Assembly: GCA_002483365.1 (NCBI GenBank)
Contig: DLHT01000015.1
Location: 2,132 to 66,131 of the forward strand
DNA: 64,000 bases
Reading direction: 5' to 3'
Origin: Cellvibrio sp. UBA7661
GTDB lineage: Bacteria; Pseudomonadota; Gammaproteobacteria; Pseudomonadales; Cellvibrionaceae
Shown here: positions 51,233 to 59,242 of the stretch, in pieces
How the letters are laid out: each line of letters starts with the position of its first letter
How positions within the stretch are numbered: position 1 is the first letter of the stretch
Position numbers and translations under genes: made by a program
Notes under the pieces: generated by a model
Database searches by the model: none
What the model was told of the DNA's origin: nothing
What the model saw: only the letters and a program-made list of their open reading frames with translations

Positions 51233-52843
51233 TTAGACACGGAACTGACTCGCGATATTGCGTAGCTCCTGACTGATATGTCCAATATCGTGACTGATTT
51301 CGTTCAGTTCATTTGTGCTGCTGGTGACTAGCTGGGTGCTGTTGTAAATCCCGTTAACATGTTCAGACACATGCGAGAAAGTCACTGTTTGCTCATGCGT
51401 AGCCGCAGCGATACGCTCATTAATACTGCTGATAGTTTCCACATTATTTAAAATAGAATTCAGTGCTTCGCCCGAAGCGACTGTGGCCTCTACGCCGCGA
51501 TTGGCGCGATCAACGCTGCCTTGCATTGCCGTCACTGCACTTGCAGATACCTGACGCAATTCACTGATCACTTTATGGATTTCTTCCGTTGCCTGGCGTG
51601 TACGTATAGCAAGGCCTCGCACCTCATCGGCGACTACTGCAAATCCGCGCCCGTGCTCACCTGCTCGCGCAGCCTCAATAGCCGCATTCAAGGCCAATAA
51701 ATTGGTTTGCTCTGCAACGTTTTGGATGGTGTTGAGTAAATGCCCCACATCAGCCGAAAATTCTTCAAAGCGATTGACTACATTGGCCGCGCTGCGCACC
51801 TCTTCTGCAAGTGTGCTAATAGTGGATACATTCGCTGCCAGCGTTTCTTTTCCTCGCGCTGCAGCAGTACTGGCATCTTGTGCCTGATGCGATGCATTGC
51901 CGGCAAATTCTGCAATTTCACTAACCATTTTCATCAGATCTTCAATAGAAGTTCTCATGCTGGAAATTGCGCTCGCCTGCTCATTAATGCGCACCATATT
52001 TTGGCTACTGGAATTCGTCAGGCGTGTTGCAACTTGTGAAAGGCCGCTCACATCCTGACTGACATTGGCAAAAGAACCATGCAGCTTTTCCACAAATGCA
52101 TTGAAATATTTAACCAGATAAAGAATTTCATCTTGGCCGGGATAATGAATTCGCTTGGTGAGATCACCTGCCCCCGATGCCATTTCTTTCAAGGATTCTG
52201 TCACTTCATTAATACTGGATGTAATCGAGCGACTGATGATCAAGCTAATAAGCAGTAATGCAACTATCACGCATATCGCAATTAACAAGGCGATGTGCGA
52301 TGCATTTTTTGATGAGTCGATAGTTTCGCTGATCGCGAGATTAAAACGTTTTGCGGTTTGGCTTTTCATTGCCGATAATGATTTGCGCAAATTTTTTAAT
52401 TTATCTGCATTGGCTGCAGTCTCTGCGCCCACTTGATTGAAATCAACAGTCCCTGCAATAAACCCTTTTGCGATACGCACTGCAGTGGTGTACCAGTCTT
52501 GCAGTTGCATATCTATATCATTGACTTGCACTGATAAATCACCGCTCAGTGCTGACAGTTTTTCAAGATTACTACGAATTTCCTGATAGTGTTTATCGGC
52601 ATCTTCCAATACTTGTTCATCGCCCGTTGTTACTGAGCTATTGATTTGCTGCTCCATCAACAACAGCGAGCCCAAATTAATCGTGGTTAATTCCAACGTG
52701 GGATAGATGCGTTGCTCCACCTCAGCCAAGCGGCCGCTGTTGGTACGCTCAACCCAGAGTGAATAACCCTGGCTGACAACGAACCCAATCAGGGAGATGG
52801 CCACCAATAACATTAATTTTTTTGCGATGGTCAACCGTAGCAT
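51233..52843 (-). CDS. Methyl-accepting chemotaxis protein
   Basis: About 536 residues from the ATG at 52843 (MLRLTIAKKLML); an ATG at 52879 would add 12 residues. A first transmembrane helix, a four-helix-bundle-like periplasmic domain (about 30-185), a second helix, a HAMP segment and a long cytoplasmic signalling domain follow. The hairpin tip is LLALNAAIEAARAGEHGRGFAVVADEVR, seen about residues 395-425, with intact methylation-type helices on both sides. It is 71 bases upstream of the porin gene on the same strand, suggesting that the receptor, porin and PstS-like protein are linked. Confidence 0.93.
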   Translation of the reverse strand: MLRLTIAKKLMLLVAISLIGFVVSQGYSLWVERTNSGRLAEVEQRIYPTLELTTINLGSLLLMEQQINSSVTTGDEQVLEDADKHYQEIRSNLEKLSALSGDLSVQVNDIDMQLQDWYTTAVRIAKGFIAGTVDFNQVGAETAANADKLKNLRKSLSAMKSQTAKRFNLAISETIDSSKNASHIALLIAICVIVALLLISLIISRSITSSINEVTESLKEMASGAGDLTKRIHYPGQDEILYLVKYFNAFVEKLHGSFANVSQDVSGLSQVATRLTNSSSQNMVRINEQASAISSMRTSIEDLMKMVSEIAEFAGNASHQAQDASTAAARGKETLAANVSTISTLAEEVRSAANVVNRFEEFSADVGHLLNTIQNVAEQTNLLALNAAIEAARAGEHGRGFAVVADEVRGLAIRTRQATEEIHKVISELRQVSASAVTAMQGSVDRANRGVEATVASGEALNSILNNVETISSINERIAAATHEQTVTFSHVSEHVNGIYNSTQLVTSSTNELNEISHDIGHISQELRNIASQFRV

Positions 52844-53040
52844 GCGTACAATCCCAGTTCGATAAAAATAATCGCTCATTACAAAGCGAAGGGTTGATAG
52901 AAAAACGATGCACTGATTAAAAAATTTATATGCACTCTAATAATCATTTGGGTATAGCAGCCGCTTATATAATGCGCAAACTTCTTGCGCCAAGGACGCG
53001 TGAGTAGAATCACTTATTGACATTTTGGGAGCAAAAAAAA

Positions 53041-53071
53041 ATCGCCTAATTACTCTTGGTAATTAGGCGAT
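53041..53071 (-). terminator. Terminator of the ECF sigma operon
   Basis: ATCGCCTAATTAC, a 5-base loop and GTAATTAGGCGAT; on the minus strand followed by a run of T residues. Confidence 0.88.
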
Positions 53072-53124
53072 TTGACAGAGAGGACAATAAAAATTTAATC
53101 AGGAAAAAACTCAACCATCCACTG

Positions 53125-53505
53125 CTATAACAATGGCTTTGGTTTAAGTATCAACAAAACGGGAACAAGCAACATAGCCGTTGCCGCCGCCACACATGCG
53201 GTCGCAAAACTGGCTGCATCCATTGTTAATATCCAGGCATAGACTGGCTGGACAATTTCACGCACCGAAAATTGACTCGCTACCAACAGTGCAATCAATG
53301 TTACCGGTACGGCAATAATCAATAATTCCAACCAGCGGTTCAAACGCCGGGATACAGGCAGACTCGCCATTAACTGCGCGGTAAACCCGTCATCATCTAT
53401 GTAGGTATTGGACGCTTGCAGCTGCTTGCGCAGGAACGCATCAAAATGACCATCATCCAATTTATGGTCACCAACATTATTGTCACTAAAATGACTGGTG
53501 CTCAT
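53125..53505 (-). CDS. Small membrane protein, candidate anti-sigma factor
   Basis: A 126-residue protein. A soluble N-terminal part (about 1-55) with LDDGHFDAFLRKQLQAS is followed by two transmembrane helices (about 60-80 and 95-120). It is the last gene after the ECF sigma gene (67-base gap), a position often held by an anti-sigma factor. It lacks an obvious zinc-binding anti-sigma motif (HxxxCxxC). Function unproven. Confidence 0.68.
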   Translation of the reverse strand: MSTSHFSDNNVGDHKLDDGHFDAFLRKQLQASNTYIDDDGFTAQLMASLPVSRRLNRWLELLIIAVPVTLIALLVASQFSVREIVQPVYAWILTMDAASFATACVAAATAMLLVPVLLILKPKPLL

Positions 53506-53572
53506 ATCGCAACCTCATTTAACCACGTTGTGATTGACTCTGTGATTGACATCTTTGTCATTGACCACGCCC

Positions 53573-54121
53573 TCATTGGGGTAACCCGTCTTGCCAGGAG
53601 GCCAGCAGGGTTTGCAATTTTTGCTTGCCGCGGTTGATGTGGGTTTTCACTGTGCCCAAAGGAATACCCATAATAGTCGCTGCTTCTTCATGGGAAAAGC
53701 CATCTTCAAAGCATAGACGGATTGCCAATTGCTGCCCGGCACTTAAGGTTTGCATGGCGGCCTCCACATCTTTTTGTGCATGGTATTGCTTTACGCTGCA
53801 CTGTTCCGCTTCGATCTCTTCATTCTCGTCAAGTTCACACCATTCGATCTTTTTCGCGCGCCAGCGGTTGGCCGCAATATTGAAGGCGATACGGTACAAC
53901 CAGGTGGAGAACTTGGCTTCTGCACGGAATGCACCCAGCGCAGCGTAGGCCTTCATGAAGGTCTCTTGCGCCAGATCGTCCGCGAGGTGGGTATCGCCAT
54001 TGCACAGGCGTCTTGCCCATGTACGCAATGGCGATTGGTAGCGCAAAACCAGCTGCGCGAAGGCGTGCTGGTCCTTGCGGCTAACGACCCGCGCAATCAA
54101 TTCCTGATCGGAAAGGGACAT
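53573..54121 (-). CDS. ECF-family RNA polymerase sigma factor
   Basis: A 182-residue sigma-70 family regulator. Region 2 includes LVLRYQSPLRTWARRLCNGD and DLAQETFMKAYAAL, plus KFSTWLYRIAFNIAANRWR, and region 4 includes LCFEDGFSHEEAATIMGIPLGTVKTHINRG (helix-turn-helix). An acidic linker (DENEEIEAEQ) lies between. It sits 5 bases after the DUF6249 gene and directs an unknown regulon, possibly envelope stress. Confidence 0.93.
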   Translation of the reverse strand: MSLSDQELIARVVSRKDQHAFAQLVLRYQSPLRTWARRLCNGDTHLADDLAQETFMKAYAALGAFRAEAKFSTWLYRIAFNIAANRWRAKKIEWCELDENEEIEAEQCSVKQYHAQKDVEAAMQTLSAGQQLAIRLCFEDGFSHEEAATIMGIPLGTVKTHINRGKQKLQTLLASWQDGLPQ

Positions 54122-54126
54122 GCGGA

Positions 54127-54918
54127 TTAGTCCTGCTGCCCCTGCTGTTCAACAGAACCCGCTTTGGGTTTGTTCAGGTACCAGACCAGGGTCTGCGAAC
54201 ACCCGAAGGCGATCCAGATAAAACCGATCGATCCGATATCAAACCCTACCAATGCAGTCAGGAAGATCAACAAGCCAATACCGAGGAACAGGTTGCGGAT
54301 ACCCCGGGAGAGATCGCCCGCTTCGCTTGCGCTTTTAGGCTCGTCGCCACGCAAAAGCTCCACTGGAATATCGCGCCCGGCCGCGAGCAGCTTGTCGATA
54401 TTGTTATTGATTTCCTGCTGGCGACGCGCCCTGCTGCGATAGCGCAGTACGAGCAGGAACGCCAATAAGAAAATCGGCCCGCCAAAAATAAACACAATTG
54501 CAAATAATGGAATTAACAGTGCCAAGCCAATATCCCCTTCATCAAAATTGGGTTTGCCAAATGCTTCTTGCAGGCCTTTATCCAGATCGCGCTGCCAGTT
54601 GTGGTGTTCGCGCATTCTGCGTTCGTGATCACGCGCAATCGCCTCCTGCGCTACCGCATGGGCTTGCTGCTCTATGGCGTGAGCTTCTTGCGAACGCTCA
54701 AGATCTTGTTGCTCCTGCTGCTGGGGTTCTTCCGGAAGCGGCGCTATTGCAGGGGTAGATGGATCAGGCGCGGCCGATGTTTGGGCGCTGACAGGAACAG
54801 AAGAATTGGAGTCAACCGGAACCGGAGTACCTTCCAGTTCAGCGGCACTCGCAGGGATCAGAACGACACAACCGAGCACGAAGCCCAGCAGATGCGCAGA
54901 GGGTGAACGTAAAATCAT
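54127..54918 (-). CDS. DUF6249-like membrane protein
   Basis: A 263-residue protein. A signal peptide (1-25) is followed by a Gln/Glu/Ala-rich coiled segment (about 60-120) and three hydrophobic helices (about 130-160, 210-230, 235-255). RQQEINNNIDKLLAAGRDIP resembles DUF6249 proteins. It is the first gene of the ECF sigma operon and may be a sensor or target of that sigma. Assignment is moderate. Confidence 0.72.
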   Translation of the reverse strand: MILRSPSAHLLGFVLGCVVLIPASAAELEGTPVPVDSNSSVPVSAQTSAAPDPSTPAIAPLPEEPQQQEQQDLERSQEAHAIEQQAHAVAQEAIARDHERRMREHHNWQRDLDKGLQEAFGKPNFDEGDIGLALLIPLFAIVFIFGGPIFLLAFLLVLRYRSRARRQQEINNNIDKLLAAGRDIPVELLRGDEPKSASEAGDLSRGIRNLFLGIGLLIFLTALVGFDIGSIGFIWIAFGCSQTLVWYLNKPKAGSVEQQGQQD

Positions 54919-55190
54919 GGGTTAAGCCTCTCAGGGTAATCCGGGCAGGATTGGAAGTTTTCAATCAATAATGCCCCAACTCATAGACTAAGACACAGTC
55001 TAGTGAGCTTCAGATTCACCGGAGAGGTTTATTTTTGCGACAAGCAGAAGAAGTGAGAAATAGCTAAAGACTGTAATCGTTATACCCGGTTGAGCACATC
55101 GTCACTCCCGCGAGCGGGAGTCCAGCCTTTGATGTTAAAGCCATTGGATCCCCGCACGCGGGGATGACGACTCCCTGCTTTTGCAACGCA
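54919..55190. other. Intergenic region with the second 77-nt repeat
   Basis: No gene visible. It carries the promoter side of the DUF6249 gene and the double-hairpin repeat at 55098-55174, close to the end of mrcB. Confidence 0.5.
55098..55174 (-). repeat. 77-nt double-hairpin (REP/BIME-like) repeat, copy 2
   Basis: Inverted relative to the copy at 32716-32792. Reading the minus strand it has the same two hairpins, with CGTGCG instead of CGCGCG and CTCGCG instead of CACGCG at the loops, and a similar 20-base spacer containing TTTAACA. Confidence 0.85.
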
Positions 55191-57533
55191 TCAGTTCACT
55201 AGTTTGTGCCAGAGGCTCTTGATCGGATTTTTATTCTGCAGCTCGCACTCTACGGATTGCAGCGGGCGGAAATCGTCGCGCAGTGGCAACCAGACCGCGC
55301 CTTCACAGGTTTCTGCACTGAGCTTGCCGGTCTTTTCATCCAGCCAGTCAAAGCTGACACCGGGCGGGGGTTCTTGCGGCAAGCTGCGGGTAGGCAGGTT
55401 CTTCATAAAATCTGCCCAGACCTGCAAGGCACCTCCGGCACCGCTGAGTGGTGTTGCACTGTTGTCATCGCGCCCGAGCCAGACAATGGCCAGATGCTCG
55501 CCACTGAAACCGGCAAACCAACTATCGCGCTGATCATTGGTGGTACCGGTTTTACCGGCCAAATCGATGGATGAGGAAATCTGGTTATAGGCGCTGCGCC
55601 CGGTGCCTTCACGCAAGGTACGCTGCATGGCGTATTGCAATTGGAAGGTCGATTCAGCATCAAAGCGCTGTTCCAGCTCAAGGGGATAGCGCTTGAGCGG
55701 TTTACCGTCTGCTGCCAATACCTCGCGGATCGCGTGCAGCGGTGTATAAACGCCTTCTGCTGCGAGTGTGTGATACATGCCAGCAATTTCCATTGGCGAC
55801 ATATCCACTGCCCCCAACAGCATTGCCGGTAACTCGGGGACTTTGCCCTCATAACCCGCGCGCTTCACCACCTTGGCAACGCGATCCAGCCCGACCGTCA
55901 TGCCCAAACGCGCAGTGGATTGGTTGTAGGAGTAAGCCAAACCTTTGTAGAGCGGGATATCGCCATGATCTTTTTTATCGGCATTTTGCGGTGCCCACCA
56001 CTTGCCGCCGGATTTATAACTCACCGGTGCATCGCTAATAATCGTGCCCAAATTATATTGCTGCGGAATTTCCAGCGCGGCCAAATACACAAACGGCTTC
56101 AGAAGCGAGCCGACCGGGCGCTTGGCATCCAGCGCGCGGTTAAAACCGGAGAAGCGCGGATTGCGGTCGCCAATCAGCGCGAGGATTTCCCCTCCACCCA
56201 CAGACGTCACCACCATACTGCCCTGCACGTTTTTGGTCTTGAACTGTTTTTCAAGTTGCTCGACACGCAGCTTCATGGATTTTTCCGCTTGCCGTTGTAC
56301 CATTGGCGACAAGGTAGTGAATATGCGCAAACCTTCGCTGCGCAGATCGCTTTCTTTGTAATCCTGATTTAACTGGCGCTTCACCAATTCCATAAAAGCA
56401 GGATAAGTCGTGGTGCGCGATTCACCCTCAGCCACAATCCCCAAGGGGGCTGCTTGCGCGCGCTTGAGTTGCTGTGCATCAATCAAGCCCTCCTTGTGCA
56501 TAACGGCCAGCACAACGTTGCGGCGCTCTTTGGCGCGCTCCGGATTGCGCCAGGGGTTGTAATAAGATGCCCCTTTTACTACGCCCACCAAGAGCGCCAA
56601 TTCATGCACATCCAATTCACTTAACGGCTGACGGAAATAATGCTGCGCGCCCAGTGCAAACCCATTGATTGAACGCGAACCACTTTGGCCTAAAAAGACT
56701 TCGTTGATGTAAGTTTCCAGAATTTCCGATTTGCTGTAATGCACTTCCAGCAGTACCGACATAATCGCTTCCGGAATTTTGCGGCGCAAAATACTTTGCT
56801 CATTCGTCAGATAAAAATTCTTCACTAATTGCTGGGTGATGGTACTACCGCCCTGCACTACTTCACCGCTGGTTGCATTAACCCAAGCAGCACGGATGAT
56901 CGCCAGTGGCGATACGCCGTGATGATCCAGAAAATGTTTATCTTCAACCGCCAGCAAGGTTTCACCCAGCAGCGGTGGCAAATCCGCAAGGCGCACCAGC
57001 AAGCGATCCTCTTTATCGGCCGGATAAAAACCACCAATTTCTTCCGGCTCCAAACGCACTATGGGTAAATCAGCGCCCGCTAAATCGATCAGCCCCTGCA
57101 CCTCGTTATTGCCGACACGCAGCATAAATTTGCGTGCAGGCTCGGTTTTATCCCAAAACGCAAACCCGCGGCTATGGATGTGATAGGTCACTTCATGGGA
57201 TGAAGCACTGACTTTTTTCAGGATCTTGCCGGGCGCATCTGCATTATTTTCAAAACGATAACCAAGCGCGCGCAACTCTTGTTCGAACAGCGCCGGGGTT
57301 AATGATTGCCCTTGGTATAACTCCAGCGGACGCGCATACACCCGTGCAGGCAGCGACCATTTTTTTCCTTCAAATTTTTCGCGCACAACCGAATCCAGAT
57401 AAAGCGTCCAAATTCCCAGCAAAGCTACTGCCAATAACAATCCATAAAAAATCCACAGCCGAGCCAGCGCCCAACCACGGCGAGAAACAGATGCAGATTT
57501 TGTACGGCGAGCAGTTGAACGGCGCTTGGTCAT
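55191..57533 (-). CDS. mrcB: Penicillin-binding protein 1B, bifunctional peptidoglycan synthase
   Basis: 780 residues from the ATG at 57533 (MTKRRSTARRTKSASV); an in-frame codon 84 bases upstream is not conserved. A basic cytosolic tail and one membrane helix (about 26-46) precede a UB2H-like domain, the GT51 domain (LLAVEDKHFLDHHGV and STITQQLVKNFYL) and the transpeptidase domain with SxxK GSLLKPFVYL, SYNQS, and KTGTT. It polymerises and cross-links peptidoglycan during growth and division. Confidence 0.95.
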   Translation of the reverse strand: MTKRRSTARRTKSASVSRRGWALARLWIFYGLLLAVALLGIWTLYLDSVVREKFEGKKWSLPARVYARPLELYQGQSLTPALFEQELRALGYRFENNADAPGKILKKVSASSHEVTYHIHSRGFAFWDKTEPARKFMLRVGNNEVQGLIDLAGADLPIVRLEPEEIGGFYPADKEDRLLVRLADLPPLLGETLLAVEDKHFLDHHGVSPLAIIRAAWVNATSGEVVQGGSTITQQLVKNFYLTNEQSILRRKIPEAIMSVLLEVHYSKSEILETYINEVFLGQSGSRSINGFALGAQHYFRQPLSELDVHELALLVGVVKGASYYNPWRNPERAKERRNVVLAVMHKEGLIDAQQLKRAQAAPLGIVAEGESRTTTYPAFMELVKRQLNQDYKESDLRSEGLRIFTTLSPMVQRQAEKSMKLRVEQLEKQFKTKNVQGSMVVTSVGGGEILALIGDRNPRFSGFNRALDAKRPVGSLLKPFVYLAALEIPQQYNLGTIISDAPVSYKSGGKWWAPQNADKKDHGDIPLYKGLAYSYNQSTARLGMTVGLDRVAKVVKRAGYEGKVPELPAMLLGAVDMSPMEIAGMYHTLAAEGVYTPLHAIREVLAADGKPLKRYPLELEQRFDAESTFQLQYAMQRTLREGTGRSAYNQISSSIDLAGKTGTTNDQRDSWFAGFSGEHLAIVWLGRDDNSATPLSGAGGALQVWADFMKNLPTRSLPQEPPPGVSFDWLDEKTGKLSAETCEGAVWLPLRDDFRPLQSVECELQNKNPIKSLWHKLVN

Positions 57534-57745
57534 GGGCAAATCTTTTTTGAGTGGATTGTGTAACAGGAAGGCTGCGCAATAAGCGCAAAAATTTGGGCGC
57601 CAGTTTAACCGTCGCACTGTTTGAATGCGAGGGTAAAAACCGGCAATTTCCCATGCCTGGTGATGGTCGCTTTATAGGTTGCAGCGAATTTTGCATAATG
57701 CCGCACATTTTCCATTCCGGACCATTCACCCTACAGGGCACCTCC

Positions 57746-58747
57746 ATGAGCAAGCAATACCATATCTACGGCATAGGCGCGGCACTGGTCGATACTGAAA
57801 TCACCCTCACCGATAACGACCTCACCACCATGGCAGTGGCCAAAGGCGTGATGACACTGGTGGATGAAGAGCGCCAAAGCGCGCTCATCGATTATTTACA
57901 AAACCATTTAGTTGCATCACATCGCGCCAGCGGTGGATCTGCAACCAATAGCATCGTCGCCGCCAGTTATTTTGGCAGTAATAATTTTTATTCCTGCAAA
58001 GTTGCCAACGATGAAAACGGTGCGTTTTATTTGAATGACCTCAAAGCCGCTGGCGTTGCAACGCCAGCACATATCACCCCACCCGCAGGCATTACCGGCA
58101 AATGTTTGGTGATGATTACACCCGATGCCGAACGCACCATGAATACTTTCTTAGGGATCAGCGAGACGCTGTCGGTGAATGAATTAGATACGCAGGCAAT
58201 CGCCGATTCACATTATGTGTACATCGAAGGCTATCTGGTCACATCACCCACCGGCCGTGCAGCCGCCATTGAGTTGCGCAAACAAGCACAAGCGAATAAC
58301 ACCAAAACCGCACTCAGTTTGTCTGACCCGGCGATGGTGCAATTTTTCCGCGATGGTTTGATCGACATGATTGGCGAAGGTGTGGATTTAATTTTCTGCA
58401 ACCGCGACGAAGCGATTGGCTTCACCCAAGCCCATTCAATTGAAGATGCCATTGAAGCGCTAAAAAAATACTGCAAACAATTTGCGATCACCTGCGGCGG
58501 CGAAGGCGCACTGGTGTTTGATGGCAGCGAATTAATTAACGTCGCAGCCACACCGGTAAAAGCCATCGATACCAACGGCGCCGGTGATATGTTTGCAGGC
58601 GCATTCCTGCACGCAATCAATCACGGCAAAGATTTTAAAACAGCCGCTGCCTTCGCTAACAAAGCAGCCGCAAAAGTCGTATCACAATTCGGTCCGCGCC
58701 TGAAACCAGAGCAACACGCTGAGTTGATGGAAAGTTTTTTTAATTAA
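57746..58747 (+). CDS. PfkB family kinase (adenosine kinase-like)
   Basis: About 333 residues from the ATG at 57746 (MSKQYHIYGIGAALVDTEI). The N-terminal PfkB motif region contains ASGGSATNSIVAASYFG, and the C-terminal motif DTNGAGDMFAGAFLHA carries the catalytic Asp. The overall form resembles adenosine kinase or related nucleoside and sugar kinases of gammaproteobacteria; the substrate is uncertain. A further upstream frame to 57551 overlaps the mrcB promoter side and is unlikely to be translated. Confidence 0.9.
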   Translation: MSKQYHIYGIGAALVDTEITLTDNDLTTMAVAKGVMTLVDEERQSALIDYLQNHLVASHRASGGSATNSIVAASYFGSNNFYSCKVANDENGAFYLNDLKAAGVATPAHITPPAGITGKCLVMITPDAERTMNTFLGISETLSVNELDTQAIADSHYVYIEGYLVTSPTGRAAAIELRKQAQANNTKTALSLSDPAMVQFFRDGLIDMIGEGVDLIFCNRDEAIGFTQAHSIEDAIEALKKYCKQFAITCGGEGALVFDGSELINVAATPVKAIDTNGAGDMFAGAFLHAINHGKDFKTAAAFANKAAAKVVSQFGPRLKPEQHAELMESFFN

Positions 58748-58762
58748 CCACAAGACTTGGCG

Positions 58763-58784
58763 ATGGCCGATATTAATCGGCCAT
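58763..58784. terminator. 9-bp inverted repeat between convergent genes
   Basis: ATGGCCGAT, ATTA and ATCGGCCAT, between the PfkB kinase and the PLDc_N gene. T-runs are short, so termination is possible but weak. Confidence 0.4.
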
Positions 58785-58806
58785 TTGGCTCACAGAAGAG
58801 CCCATT

Positions 58807-58983
58807 TTATTTGGGTCCAAATAAAAACCACAGAATAAAACCAAGTACTGGCAGTAACAAAAGCACTACAATCCAAATTACTTTCGTTCCTGTACTTGCA
58901 CCGCTTTGCACGGTTTTTACAATCGCGTACACGATACAAACCAGCAAAATGAAACCTAAAACACCGCCCACTTCAACATTCAT
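58807..58983 (-). CDS. 58-residue PLDc_N membrane protein
   Basis: A small gene read on the minus strand, starting MNVEVGGVLGFILLVC with GGAG six bases before the ATG and ending LPVLGFILWFLFGPK. Two membrane helices are separated by a short polar turn (KTVQSGASTG). The second helix plus Gly-Pro-Lys end is the PLDc_N (phospholipase-D nuclease N-terminal) signature found in small integral membrane proteins of unknown function. Confidence 0.85.
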   Translation of the reverse strand: MNVEVGGVLGFILLVCIVYAIVKTVQSGASTGTKVIWIVVLLLLPVLGFILWFLFGPK

Positions 58984-59191
58984 ATTTTGCTCCTACATGT
59001 ATGAATTCACTGCAAAAACCAGCTAAAACCAACCTCGTTCATGAATATATCAACACTAACAACTAAAACATCGACCCCACAATAATAGTGCATTTTGTAT
59101 GTTCATTATTACTTTGCAACAAATACACCAGCTTCATCACAATAAGATTGCCGATGCACAACGGCATAGCAAAGTGTATTGTTAAAAAAAC

Positions 59192-59227
59192 AAAAAGCCG
59201 GTGCAGCATTAACTACACCGGCTTTTT
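59192..59227 (-). terminator. Terminator of the TonB-receptor gene
   Basis: AAAAAGCCGGTG with CACCGGCTTTTT around a 12-base loop; the minus strand ends in a T-run. Confidence 0.88.
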
Positions 59228-59242
59228 GGAATTTCACACTTG

